A DNA stretch of 64,000 nt from Dryocosmus kuriphilus (Eukaryota > Arthropoda > Insecta > Hymenoptera > Cynipidae), in assembly GCA_038277395.1 (NCBI GenBank), contig CM076192.1, positions 128,431,366 through 128,495,365 of the forward strand, given 5' to 3'. The notes under the pieces were generated by a model. The model saw nothing but the letters and a program-made list of their open reading frames with translations. It ran no database searches and was not told the origin of the DNA. Positions 12,540-22,247 of this stretch are shown here, in pieces. Every line of letters starts with the position of its first letter. Within the stretch, counting starts at the first letter, position 1. The position numbers and the translations under genes are program-made.

Positions 12540-13160
12540 ACCTTATTCGAGTGCGAAGCGCGAGACACGTGATGAGAATGCATTTGTTAAAGCCGAAAGA
12601 GCTGTAACAAAAAATTCGAAATTACCAATTTTGCTGGTCAATATTTCGGTCTTTAATTTTAAAAGGTCCATATATGTACAAATGTAGCGTGACGTACAAA
12701 TACTGAGCGCGTAGCGCGAGGTAAATAGCGTTTCGAGCGCGAAGCGCGGTTTCCAACAGACGCACGCCCTAGGCGCGTTCATACTTCGCGCCAAACGCGG
12801 CGTGCGCAGCGCATGATGAGAATGTGCCCCGAAGCCGGCAAATATTTACATTCTCATCTCAATGAGAAGGTATTAGGTTTATGTGAAAAATGACTTTCAC
12901 GGATTTCATGAAAACTCGACGATTCGTGACCCCCTGAATACGAAAAAACATGATTTACGACGGTGTCTGTCTGTCTGTTGTCGTCGTTGTCGTTGTTGTC
13001 GTTCACTTCATCTTTGTCGTCGGAGCCTTTTCCCACGATAACTTTCGAAGGACTAATCGGATTGGATTGCGCTTTTTGCAGACTTCTTTAAGGCGTAAAA
13101 AGAAAGGACGAGTTTGTTTACCAGCGATTTTTGACCAGTGGTTATAGTTTTCCGGCTAAA
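12540..13160. repeat. Internal terminus copy plus solitary inner arm
   Basis: Bases 12,540-12,840 resemble the right terminus of the compound element, with GCGCGAAGCGCG words and an end like GAATGTGCCCCGAAG. Directly after it, 12,850-13,160 is a third copy of the inner arm with the GTCGTCGTTGTCG tract. This looks like one element end inserted beside or inside another. Confidence 0.55.
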
Positions 13161-13288
13161 CTATGCGAGACACAAAAAAAAAAAACAGTGGTGAGAAAAA
13201 TTTTTCATCTTAAAAAAATCTACAAATTTTGTATTAACCATTTTTCGATAAAATGCACGGTCTTTGTTTTAATCGACAAAATGTTATT

Positions 13289-13750
13289 AAAATAAAGGTT
13301 ATGGAGTTATGGAGGGGAAAGAAAAACCAAGAAAGTAGTTTTTCGCGTAAACGGCTTGGCCGATTTTTATGAGGAAAAAATATGTTATTTAGGTCGATGG
13401 TGCAATTTAAAAAAAAATATGAAAAAAATGTCGAACCAAAAATAAGCATAAGAAAAAACTTTTGAATCTTTGAAAAATTTTTTTCTTATGTTGTTTTGGA
13501 AATACCACATTTGTTTTTTTAGGGCCGCCCGCTGACGAGGTTCAGGATGGTTGAATGGGGCCCTTTTTTTTAAAGGAAGTCTGTACTTTGCCTATACATG
13601 TAAAGTTTCCAGAGTTTACCACGAGAAGGTTACAGTACGCTTTTAAACTTCATATCATCGGGGTGATTTTTTCAAGTGACTCCCCTCGCCTCACACATAT
13701 TTCTTAATTTTCTTCACTGTTACCTACTATCAATTACTGGCGTCAAAGGT
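13289..13750. other. Block of about 450 bases present only in copy A
   Basis: Copy B passes directly from the equivalent of 13,288 to satellite sequence like 13,755 (apart from the LINE inserted there), so this block is either inserted in A or deleted from B. It contains AAACGGCTTGGCCGATTTTT and a GGGCCGCCCGCTGACGAGG phrase. No gene is visible. Confidence 0.5.
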
Positions 13751-14344
13751 CCTCAAAAGGATCTGCAAATTTGCTCACCATCATTTTTTTGGACAGACGC
13801 GTAGTTTTTGTGTTATTCGTGAAATATGTCATGAAATATTAAGAAAAACACTTTTCAGCAAAACTATGGAAGATATGAGAAAATATTAACAAACAGAATT
13901 GTTCAAGTTGGAAAGAGCTACAAAATTTATTTATAAGACTCATCGTTTTACTTTTAAGAATCGAAATCCTGCAATGTGAAAATTTGGAAAATCCCAAGAA
14001 AACTTTACTACCTACAATGTGTTTAAAAAAAATTTGATTGTCGAGCGCGAAGCGCGAGTGTTATGAAGAGAATGAATTCCTTAAGGTCGATAATATCTTC
14101 AGTAAAATAATCTCTCTTGTAATCTTTAATAAAAAATTCAAAATCATTAATCTCATTAAATGCAGGTATTTTGAAATTTTAAGACCCACGTAGCGAATAC
14201 CGAGCACGATGTGCAAGGACCAAAAATATCCGAGCGCGTAGCGCGAGGATTAAATATATCGCCGCGCGAAGCGCGACGACCACCAGACTGCGCGCTCATA
14301 CTTCGCGCGAAGCGAGCAATGAGAATGTGCCCGCGAAGCGGGCA

Positions 14345-15404
14345 GATTTCTTTATTTTCTTTCCTCCTACATAATTGCACCAAAAAATAAATTTCAAAGT
14401 TATCCTTTCGAGGAATTGACCCGTGTAGGGGCAAATTTTACATGCTTAACACCCTATTCAATTTCTCGTCCGATTTGGAGGTAATTTCTTTTGTCGTTTC
14501 TTTAAATTTTGTTTTTAAGTCTGAATTAGGAGAAGCGTGGCTAATATGTATGCTTAGAAATCAAGGACTTCAATAATGATGTAATAATCTTTTAGGATTT
14601 GAATACTCAAATGGAAAAAGATCACGTAAACAATGCAATGTAAGATACATTAAGCGTATATATAATTCTTCTTTTTCCGCTATGAAGCAATGAATTGTAC
14701 ATATGTTAGATTCTTGAATATGACGTAGTATATTTTATAGGGTACACTAATAAGCCGTTCTTGTTGTTTGTTTCAGTAAACGTGAAAACATGTTTCACAA
14801 GCGCTATCTTTGATTAAACTTTTATATTTGTCAATTATTCCATTTCTATATTCTTCATTTAATTAACACATACATGCGATCGTAAATAATATCCTAGGCT
14901 TCTACCATGCAGATGGTAGCTTTCCATCTTCGAATTAAAATAATTTTTAAACTTGAGAAATTATCTATAATATCTATAAATATCATATCCAAGTTCGGCC
15001 GCTTCACGGCAACCTTATTCCGCTACGCGATCCTTTTTCAGTTATAACAGAATTCATGATACCTACTCAGGTAATTCAGTAATACGTTTTGATTTCATTT
15101 TGAAAAAGAAAAAAGTAAATGTACAGTATATATTGGAAGAAAAACTTACCTCATATGAATTGCAGTAAGTAATAAACTGATATTTGAATGTCGAAATTGT
15201 TGCACATAGAATTAAATTATTCGCGAAAATGGATAAAACGATACAATTGTATATACCTGAAATCTATTAACCCGTGATGAAATGTGCTATCCCGGAAGCG
15301 ATAATTGAACTTTTAGAATATGACAACAATTCAGTGAGGTTATGTTCGTTATGTTGTGATTTGAAACACGCAGACACTCTTACGGTCAAAGGCAGTGAAA
15401 GCGC
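14345..15404. other. Shared non-coding block, no gene
   Basis: Aligns closely with 52,593-53,690 of copy B, including the distinctive TTCCGCTACGCGATCCTTT phrase (15,016 and 53,260). No convincing coding signal. The short frame starting at 15,274 has an altered start and a different ending in copy B. Confidence 0.55.
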
Positions 15405-16200
15405 TGTTACTAAATGTCGATCGTATCTCCCGCCGAGTGCGAAATTCGCGCCGTCATTCGCGTCGTCATTTGGAGCGCTACGAACGCGAAGGCGATGATT
15501 TACTCTATTCTATTGTTACTGGATACGAAACTTGGGCTGCCCACTACACGCCTGAAACTAAGAGGCAGTCTCAACAATGGCGCAACACCTTGTCACCCTC
15601 CGCCAAGAAATTCAAAACCACAATTTCAGCCAAAAAAATCATGGCATCCATGTTTTGGGACCATAAAGGCATAATTTTGATTGAATATCTGCCTCACGGG
15701 GAGATCATGAATGCGGCAAGATACTGTGAGACGCTGAAAAAATTGAAAAGGGCGATTCAGAATAAAAGGAGGGGCATGCTGACGAAAGGAGTCTGCCTGC
15801 TGCATGACAATGCCAAACCTCACACGGTCAACGCCACGAAGCAATTACTGGACTCTTTTGGATGGCACGTTTTGAACCACCCCCCGTGTTCCCCCGACCT
15901 GGCCACTTCAGATTTCCATCTCTTCACTTCCCTGAAGATGCACATGGGTGGAAACAAGTTTCCAACGGACGAGGAGGTAAAGGGGGAGATGGAGAAGTGG
16001 GCGAAAGAGCTGGCGGGAGACTTCTTCGAGGCAGGCATCAAGAAATTGATCTTGCGGCTCACCACTTGCATCGAGAGGGATGGTGACTATGTCGAAAAAT
16101 AACTTACATATGTACAAGTGTAACTAACTATGTTTTTGTTTTAATAAATTTTTTTTAAGCCTACATAAATTGAGTACACTTACTTTCTGGACGTACCTCG
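15405..16200 (+). pseudogene. Mariner (DD34D) transposase fragment
   Basis: The 235-codon frame ending at 16,102 is the C-terminal two thirds of a mariner transposase. The usual GDETW motif reads GYETW, so the first catalytic Asp is lost. HDNAKPH carries the second Asp, and 34 residues later SDFHLF carries the third. A remnant of the usual N-terminus, MSIVSPAECEIRAVIR, begins at 15,414 in another frame, so the helix-turn-helix region between them is deleted. The right terminus TTTCTGGACGTACCTCG ends at 16,200 and abuts TA. The left terminus is absent. Beyond it, sequence like copy B 54,440 resumes, so about 750 bases of B-type DNA were lost along with the left end. Confidence 0.85.
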
Positions 16201-16202
16201 TA

Positions 16203-16659
16203 TAATATTTTTAAATTATTAAAAACTGTACATAGTTCGTATCTAAAAATATCTTCTTTAAAGCTAGTATTTAATTTTAAAATAAATTATTTTAACTCAT
16301 TAACTATATTTTTTATTTTTAAGGGACAAGCTTGTAAATTATTATTATAAATTAATCTTAATATTACAAATATTTCAAATATAATTTAAAATTATAGGAG
16401 GCTTTATAAAGATCCGTATGTCTTCAATCTTGATTTTATTATTATTATTAAAAAAAGTGAAAGGAAGAGAAAATAAAAGCTATTAATTTAAAAAATATTT
16501 ATTACTGCTATTTATTAATATTATTGGGACGAATGGAAAATACCGATAAATAAAATTCCCGACGATTAATTGGGTTCAAATTTAATACTAATATTTAATT
16601 GTACTTCAACTAAATTCCAAAATTTTAACCTTTATGTATATTTTATAATACAATTATAG
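16203..16659. repeat. AT-rich module, left of LINE
   Basis: Matches 54,440-54,900 closely. It contains the AGGCTT hairpin landmark at 16,399 and the CCCGACGATTAATTGGG phrase at about 16,558. After subtracting the LINE and its target duplication, the next hairpin (21,724) is 528 bases away, the same as the 527 bases between the corresponding hairpins in 54.6-55.2 kb. Confidence 0.7.
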
Positions 16660-16941
16660 CAGGATTATTGGCTTCCGTTTCCGGTACCGAAAGATAAATT
16701 ACGCGTGTTTATTCTGTGTTACCTTTTTTGGTTTTGGCGACGTGTGTGGAGGTGTGATTGAGGTGAAAGGCGACAAGGGAGGTGAGTATAGTGAAAGGGA
16801 TGTGCAGTAGTGTGGGGGAGTTTTTTTGTAAAGTGGAAAAGGTTGAAACGAAAATCGAATGTGAGAGTTTAGCGGTTAGTTCACGACGTCAGAAAAGTGA
16901 GAGGGAAGATAAGGAACAGCAGATCGGTAAGTTAGACCAGT

Positions 16942-17849
16942 ATGATTACAATGAGGAGTCCAGCGGGGGCCAGTAGAGGGCAGCAGCAGGTAGATAACTT
17001 CGGTGCTGATGACCCTACTGCGGCCGGCGAAACAGGGAGGGAAAGGGTGATGACGGGGGATAATACTGATGATGGAGACAGGCAGTTTACTACGCCGGGA
17101 AACTTTGTAAGGGAGGAGAAAGAAGTGGGACTAGCCGACAGAAGAACTCGAGATAGGCCGTCAAATCGGGAACTGCTTAGTAGATCGAGATCTAGCAGTT
17201 TAGGATCGAGACAACTTTTTATCAAGTGGAGATAGGGTGGAGGTTGAATGGATAAAAGCGATGAGGGGGACAAGACGGATGATACTAAAAGATCAAGGGA
17301 AAACTTGATATGGAAAGGTTGGAAGAATGAGTGAGAAATCTAGAATGTAAGTTTGAGGAGAGAAAGAAAGTGGATGAAGTGGTAAGAAAAGGAGAGAAAA
17401 TAAAAGAATTGAATGAGATTGTTGTCATAGAAAATGTGAACATGAAATCAAGATTGAGAGAATTAGAAAAGAAACTGGAAAAAGAAGAGAAGACGAAGCG
17501 TAGTAGAAATTCAGTGATTAGAGGAATGAAAGAGGATAGTGAATCAGGAAGAGAAGAGGTGGAAACGTTGTTAGGGGAAATTGGGACAAAAGTGCATGTG
17601 GAAGAGGTAAATGGAGTGGGAAGGAACAATAAAGGTAAATCGAGGTTATATATAATGAAAGTGAGAAGTGAGGAAGAAAAAGATAGTATTATGAGAAGAA
17701 AGAAAGCTTTAAAGGGGAGGGAAGAAAGGATAGAGGAGTATATGACGTGGAATGAAAGAAGAAGAAAAGCAAAAATGAAACAGAGAGCATGGAGTGAAAG
17801 AATGAAAGACAACACGATATGGATAGGGAAAGAGACGGGATTTGGGTAA
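16942..17849 (+). pseudogene. LINE ORF1 (coiled coil and RNA-binding-like domain), frameshifted
   Basis: The N-terminal part is open at 16,942-17,235. The main part is open at 17,331-17,849 in a different frame, so there is at least one frameshift. The second part begins with a charged coiled coil (about 60 residues, heavy in E, K and R with hydrophobic spacing). A compact domain beginning RNSVIRGMKE and including SRLYIMKVRSEEEKD follows, laid out like the RNA-recognition domain of L1-type ORF1. The expected role is binding of the element's RNA. The related element at 26.4-28.2 kb has the same domain order. Confidence 0.7.
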
Positions 17850-18059
17850 ACGGTAATGTGTGGATATGGGATGAAGAGAAAGAAAAATTGTGTGAAATGT
17901 ATAGGGAGGGTACATGGCGACGAGTGGAAGAAACAAAGGCTGGTGGTAGAAGGGAGGAAATAATGGAAACAGTAGAAGGTGAAAGGAAAGAAGGAGGAGA
18001 AGGTGATGTAACGGTGTTTCCACAAAAAAAGGGAGGGGTCGAAAAAAAGAAAGAAGGGG

Positions 18060-21000
18060 GAGAAAGGAAAGGAAGAAAGAAGTCAGAGCAGCGTTTTGGA
18101 ATGTATCGGGGCTAATGAATAAAGATGAAGGATTCTGGGAATAGGTGAAGAAATGGAGTGAAACCTGGGTGGATGAGAAGGATTGGAGGAGGGTGAAGAG
18201 GAAGTTACAAAATGGATATATATGGGAGACTAAAGGGGCGAAGCAAGAGAATGTAAAGAGAAGAAATAAAGGGGGCATGGTGTCAGGAGTAAGGAATGAA
18301 TTGGTAGGTGAAGAGAGAATACAAATGGGATTTGAGAAAACAGATGGAGTAATGACGAGAATGGTGAAGATAGGAAGAAGAAAGGTGAGGATAGCTTGCA
18401 TCTACAGGAGAAGGGGAGAAGAAGAAATTTGGAGTATGATTAGGTACTGGGTGGCGAAAAAGGATAATGAATTGGTTTTGATAGGAGGCGATCTGAATTC
18501 TTGGACAGAGGAACAGGGAGGGGAATATTTGATGAAGAGAGTGAAACTTTTAGGAGAAACTCGAAACATAAGGAGGTGGAACAGGTGGGTAGGACTCTGC
18601 TGGAAATTCTGGGAGAAACATGATGGTTCATTTGTAATGAGAACTCGGAAGGGGATGAGGAAGGAGAGATTACATTTGCAAGAAAAGGAGAAACAGTAAT
18701 AGACTACATTCATTCAGAGGAAAGGATAAGGAGGCTGTTGGAAAGAATGGAAGTCGGGAACGAAATAGGGTCAGAACACTTCCCGATAATTGCAGCGTTG
18801 AAATGTTGGAATGGGAGAAGAGAAGGAAGGAAGGAGGAGGAGGAGTGAGAAGGAAGGAAGCAAAGATGGGCAAGTGGAGAGTTGATCAAACAAGGGAACA
18901 TACGGAAAGAATGGAAGAAGAGAATCCTATGATTGAAGAGGGAGACGGTGTGGATGCGATGTTGTGTAAGATAAAGGAAAGGGTAGAGAAGTTAGTGGAA
19001 GAAATTAGGCTAAGTGGGGAAGAAAGAAGGGAGAAAAGAGGATGGTGTGACTTGGAATGTATGGAGAGTAGAGAACGTATTAAATTATCGTTAAAGGATT
19101 GGAGAAGAGGGGAGACAGACAGAAAGGGATATAATCAAGGGCAAGGGAAGACGAGAAATTACTCGATGTGAAAAGACAGGAGGAGAAGTGAGGTAAATGG
19201 AGGAGGTAGAGAAAGCAATAGAGGAAGGAAGAAAATGAGAGGTGATCAATAGAGAGACGTGTGGATGGAAAGGAATCAATGAAGAGATAAATGTGGAGGA
19301 ATGGACGGTATACTTCAAGAGATTGCTAGGAGGCGTGGGTAGAAAAGTAAAGGGGGAAGGCAGAAAGTGCAAGGAGGGAGGAATGGAAGGGGGAACAAGT
19401 TGAGCTGAGAGGAGGCGAATGAGGCGATTGGGAAGTTAAAAAGAAACAAGGCGACAGGAGAGACTGGGATGGAGAACGAAGCGTTGAAATTTGGAGGAAG
19501 AAGGATTGGAGAAGAGATCTGGAAAGTATGTAGAAGAGTATGGAGTGGGGAAGGATGGCCCAGGGAATGGACAACTGGGTTGGTAATTCTGTTATTAAAG
19601 AAAGGTAGGGGTAGAAAAGTGGAAGATCATAGAGGAATTACTCTCAACCCAGTAACGTATAAAATTTACGCGGAGGTGCTTAGGAAGAGATTAGGAGAAC
19701 AGTTAGAAGTGAAAGGAAGTATCGCATACAATCAAGCAGGGTTCAGGAAGGGGATGGGAACAGTGGATAATATTTTAGTTCTGAATTATCTAAAGAACAG
19801 GAACCTGGGATAGAAGAAAGGAAAGCTAGTTGCAATCTTCGTAGATTTTAAGGCAGCTTTCGACTCGGTGAATAGGAAAGTTTTACAGAAGGCAATGGAA
19901 GGAAGGGGGATCGACGAAGAGTTGATTGACAGGATAAAAGAGGTCTTGACGGAGACGAAGACAAGGGTGAGGATCGGGGAAAAGAAAGGGGAGAAGTTTT
20001 GAACAGGGAGGGGTCTTAGGCAAGGGTGCCCGCTAAGTCCATTGTTATTCAGCATACTGTTAGAAGATCTAGAAGAGAAAATAAAAAAAAATGGTAAAGG
20101 AGGTACAGTTCTAGGAAATAAAAGAATATACTCACTAGCATACGCGGACGATGTGGTGCTTCTAGCAGATAATCAAAATGGAATGAACTTGCTAATGAAA
20201 GGATTCGGAGAGCATGGTAGAGACAAAGACTTGTCAATTAATGTGATGAGGATAAAAATAGTATGCTTCAGAAAAAGAAAGAATGAAGTAAAGTATGGAT
20301 GGAAGATAAATGGAGAAATGGTGGAAATTGTAGAGGAATTTTTTTATTTAGGATTTTGGCTCGAAGCGGGAGGTGGAAATGATCTACAGGTGGAAAAAAG
20401 AATGGAAAGTGCGAGTAAGGTGATGGGTCAAGTTTGGGGAATTGGAAAAATAAGATTCAAAGAGGACTGGAAGATGAGATTATGGCTGTTTGACTCGCTA
20501 GTATGGTCAGTGATTTGTCATGGAGTAAAAATATGGGGCTGGAGGGAGTACAAGAAGGTAGAATATATGCAGGAAAGATTTCTGATATGGGTTATGGGAG
20601 CAAGCTGGAACTGCCCATGTTATACGTTGAGAGAAGAAACAGGGAGAGAGAAATTGGTGATAATGCAGAGAAAAGGGGTCTAGAATTTCGAAGAGAAACT
20701 TAAGAGTGGTAAGGGTAGCAAAATAGGACAAGTGTGACGACAGGAATCAATAAATAGAGAGAGGAGAGGTAAAACGGGACATTCAAAACGGGAGGAAGAC
20801 AGATGCTAAGTTAGGAGGAAATTCAGAATGTATGATGAGGGGAGGGAGCGGTAAGAAGTTGATGGGGAAATGAGTAAGAAGCAGGAAGGGGTGGGAAAAG
20901 ATTATAGGGCCAAAATATAAAAAATGGTATAAATCCTTCAAGATGGAAGGGGTCTCAGAATATTTAGGGAAATTGAAAAAGGAGTGCAGGTGGGCCAGGA

Positions 21001-21287
21001 TGATACGTTTCAGAATCGGTGAAGGCATGGATGAATGTAAATATTGGATGAGTGAAGAAATGAGTATGTGCAGGGTATGTATGTATGAAAGGGAATCATG
21101 GGGGCACGTGTTGGAGAGGTGCACAGGCGAAGAGGAAGGGGAAAAGAGGGTGGTAGATAGTGCTAGGTGGATACTGAACGGTTGTAGACAAGGGGAAAAC
21201 TGGATGAAGAGCTTAGAAAAGAAAAGGGAAGAGAGGATGTATGAGGGAGGAGGAAACCAAAAACGATGGAAAATTAGTGTTGCGTGA
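18060..21287 (+). pseudogene. LINE ORF2: endonuclease and reverse transcriptase, few stops
   Basis: An APE-type endonuclease starts near 18,080 (AFWNVSGLM) and continues with IACIYRR and IGGDLNSW near 18,485. The reverse transcriptase follows. A block ending GFRKGMGTVDNI lies near 19,740, palm motif IFVDFKAAFDSV near 19,838, GLRQGCPLSPLLF near 20,010 and an intact YADD near 20,140. A C-terminal motif with CRVC, then His and Cys (MCRVCMYERESWGHVLERC), lies near 21,065-21,120. Stops and shifts interrupt it, for example TAG at 19,811-19,813 and TGA near 20,000. Long minus-strand frames over this region are composition shadows. Confidence 0.85.
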
Positions 21288-21466
21288 CTTTGGAAAGATT
21301 GAATAGTAATGGTAAGAGGAAGCGGAAGCCCTGGAACGTCCCGCACTCTTGTTAGATATTAGATAATAGATAGTTTAAGTGAAATTGCAAAGGATGTGAA
21401 GGGAACGGAGCCCTCAAACCCGTAAGGGAGAGCAATGAACGAATCAATCGTTATACCAGGATTATT

Positions 21467-21784
21467 AAAAAATATTTATAAAGGTTAAAATTTTCGAAAT
21501 TCATTGATTTCATATTTAATATTATATTCAGTAATTTAAAGTTATGAACAAATAAATTTTACGAATGATTTGTTATTCATATCTAAATATATCTTTTTAA
21601 AAAAATAATATCTAATAAATGAACAACAGTTTTTTTTTAAATTTGAAGGAAAAAACTTTAATATAAATATTGTAAAATAATATTAATGTTAAAAATATTT
21701 CAAATATAATTTTAAAATATTTAAAGCTTAAGAAGAAGCATTTAGTCTTAAATCTTAAGCCTCAGTTCGGGAATCATTAGGGAA
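21467..21784. repeat. AT-rich module, right of LINE
   Basis: Continues the module cut by the LINE and aligns with 54,900-55,205. It includes the hairpin landmark AAGCTTAAGAAGAAGC at 21,724 and the phrase AAGCCTCAGTTCGG, after which sequence changes to the retroelement scraps. Confidence 0.65.
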
Positions 21785-22247
21785 AAAACACGAGCAAGGA
21801 CATCGAAACGTTATCCTAAAGTTTCAGAGGCGCTCAGCATATCATCAAAATAGGCGACTGCTTCGCCGTTTTTTATTAATTCTGCAAATACAGTTTCGAT
21901 AAAATGTTGAAATCTTCAAATTTGAGTCCAAAAGGAATCTTAGGATATTCTTTTAATCCAAAAGGAGTTATAAAAGCAGTGAACTAAATCAAATCTTCGG
22001 CGTATAGTATGTGGCAGAAACCATCTTTAATGTCGAGAAGTGTGAAGTATCTTCTGACCCGAAATTTGTCTATCTGATCTTCAATTAGCGGAAGGTGGTG
22101 ATTCTTGTGTAATATTATTTTATTCAAGGTACAGTAATCGACACATAACTTAGTTTCCCTGTTTGTCTTCTTGTTAAAACTGTTGGTGAAGTCCGGACGC
22201 TAAGGTAGTAAATAATTGTTTACAAATGTATCTTCGACCATCAAGCG
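21785..22247 (-). pseudogene. Ty3/gypsy-type reverse transcriptase fragment
   Basis: Read on the minus strand, conceptual translation from about 22,200 downward shows ordered palm motifs of a Ty3/gypsy Pol. These are LCVDYCTLNK, then YFTLLDIKDGF (the first catalytic Asp), then PFGL, then AYFDDM near 21,845, which stands for the usual YxDD box. Stops and a shift near 21,930 break it. Only the palm region is present; no LTR, gag, protease or integrase is visible. It is a dead scrap. Confidence 0.7.

Larger units (their letters stand above)
9918..14344. mobile_element. Compound foldback element with GCGCGAAGCGCG motifs, copy A
   Basis: The outer arms are about 9,918-10,640 and 13,760-14,344 in inverted orientation. 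Both outer ends are themselves small palindromes of the type TGCCCGCTTSGCGGGCA. The subterminal region carries many GCGCGAAGCGCG-like words; examples lie near 9,945, 12,735, 14,045, 14,230, 14,265 and 14,315. Inside are a second inverted repeat (10,660-11,400), satellite units and an internal copy of the right terminus (12,540-12,840). No transposase frame exists. The short frames rich in Arg, Ala and Leu are translations of the motif. It resembles foldback (FB-like) elements or stacked non-autonomous DNA transposons. I found no target duplication. Confidence 0.65.
1..15404. repeat. Long duplicated segment, copy A
   Basis: The whole stretch aligns by eye, in the same order and orientation, with 29,817-53,660. 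Shared landmarks are the opening AT-rich text, the (TA)n tract, the 155-bp satellite, the hairpin MITE, the hAT transposase, the GCGCGAAGCGCG-rich inverted repeats and the block before 15,404. In a stretch of about 215 bases inside the hAT gene I counted 17 mismatches by hand, so roughly 8% divergence there. The copy may begin left of the window. It could be a tandem segmental duplication or two members of a very large repeat family; the sequence alone does not decide this. Confidence 0.85.
16670..21456 (+). mobile_element. Near full-length non-LTR retrotransposon (LINE), purine-rich coding strand
   Basis: A 4.79-kb element flanked by the 10-bp duplication CAGGATTATT (16,660-16,669 and 21,457-21,466). 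The uninterrupted site is visible near 54,895 as AAAGATTATT. It starts GGCTTCCGTTTCCGG and ends with CTCAAACCCGTAAGGGAG, a small hairpin, followed by GAACGAATCAATCG. It has two coding regions: ORF1 (coiled coil plus RNA-binding-like domain) and ORF2 (endonuclease, reverse transcriptase, C-terminal Cys-His motif). Coding-strand sequence is very rich in A and G. The clade is uncertain; I recall similar proteins from ants and wasps. Confidence 0.9.

Noticed and set aside
12543..12794. Minus-strand frame with Arg/Leu/Tyr repeats
   Set aside because: Translation of the dispersed GCGCGAAGCGCG motif; not kept in copy B.
17285..18401. Long minus-strand frames of 246 and 230 codons rich in Ser, Phe and Leu
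   Set aside because: They are antisense to LINE ORF1 and the endonuclease and arise from the purine-rich sense strand; no motif or start context supports them.
20783..21346. Minus-strand frame of 187 codons
   Set aside because: Antisense to the LINE C-terminal region with its Cys-His motif; same composition effect.
21785..22247. Intact endogenous retrovirus-like element
   Set aside because: Only a broken reverse-transcriptase palm is present; no LTRs, gag, protease, integrase or envelope are visible nearby.
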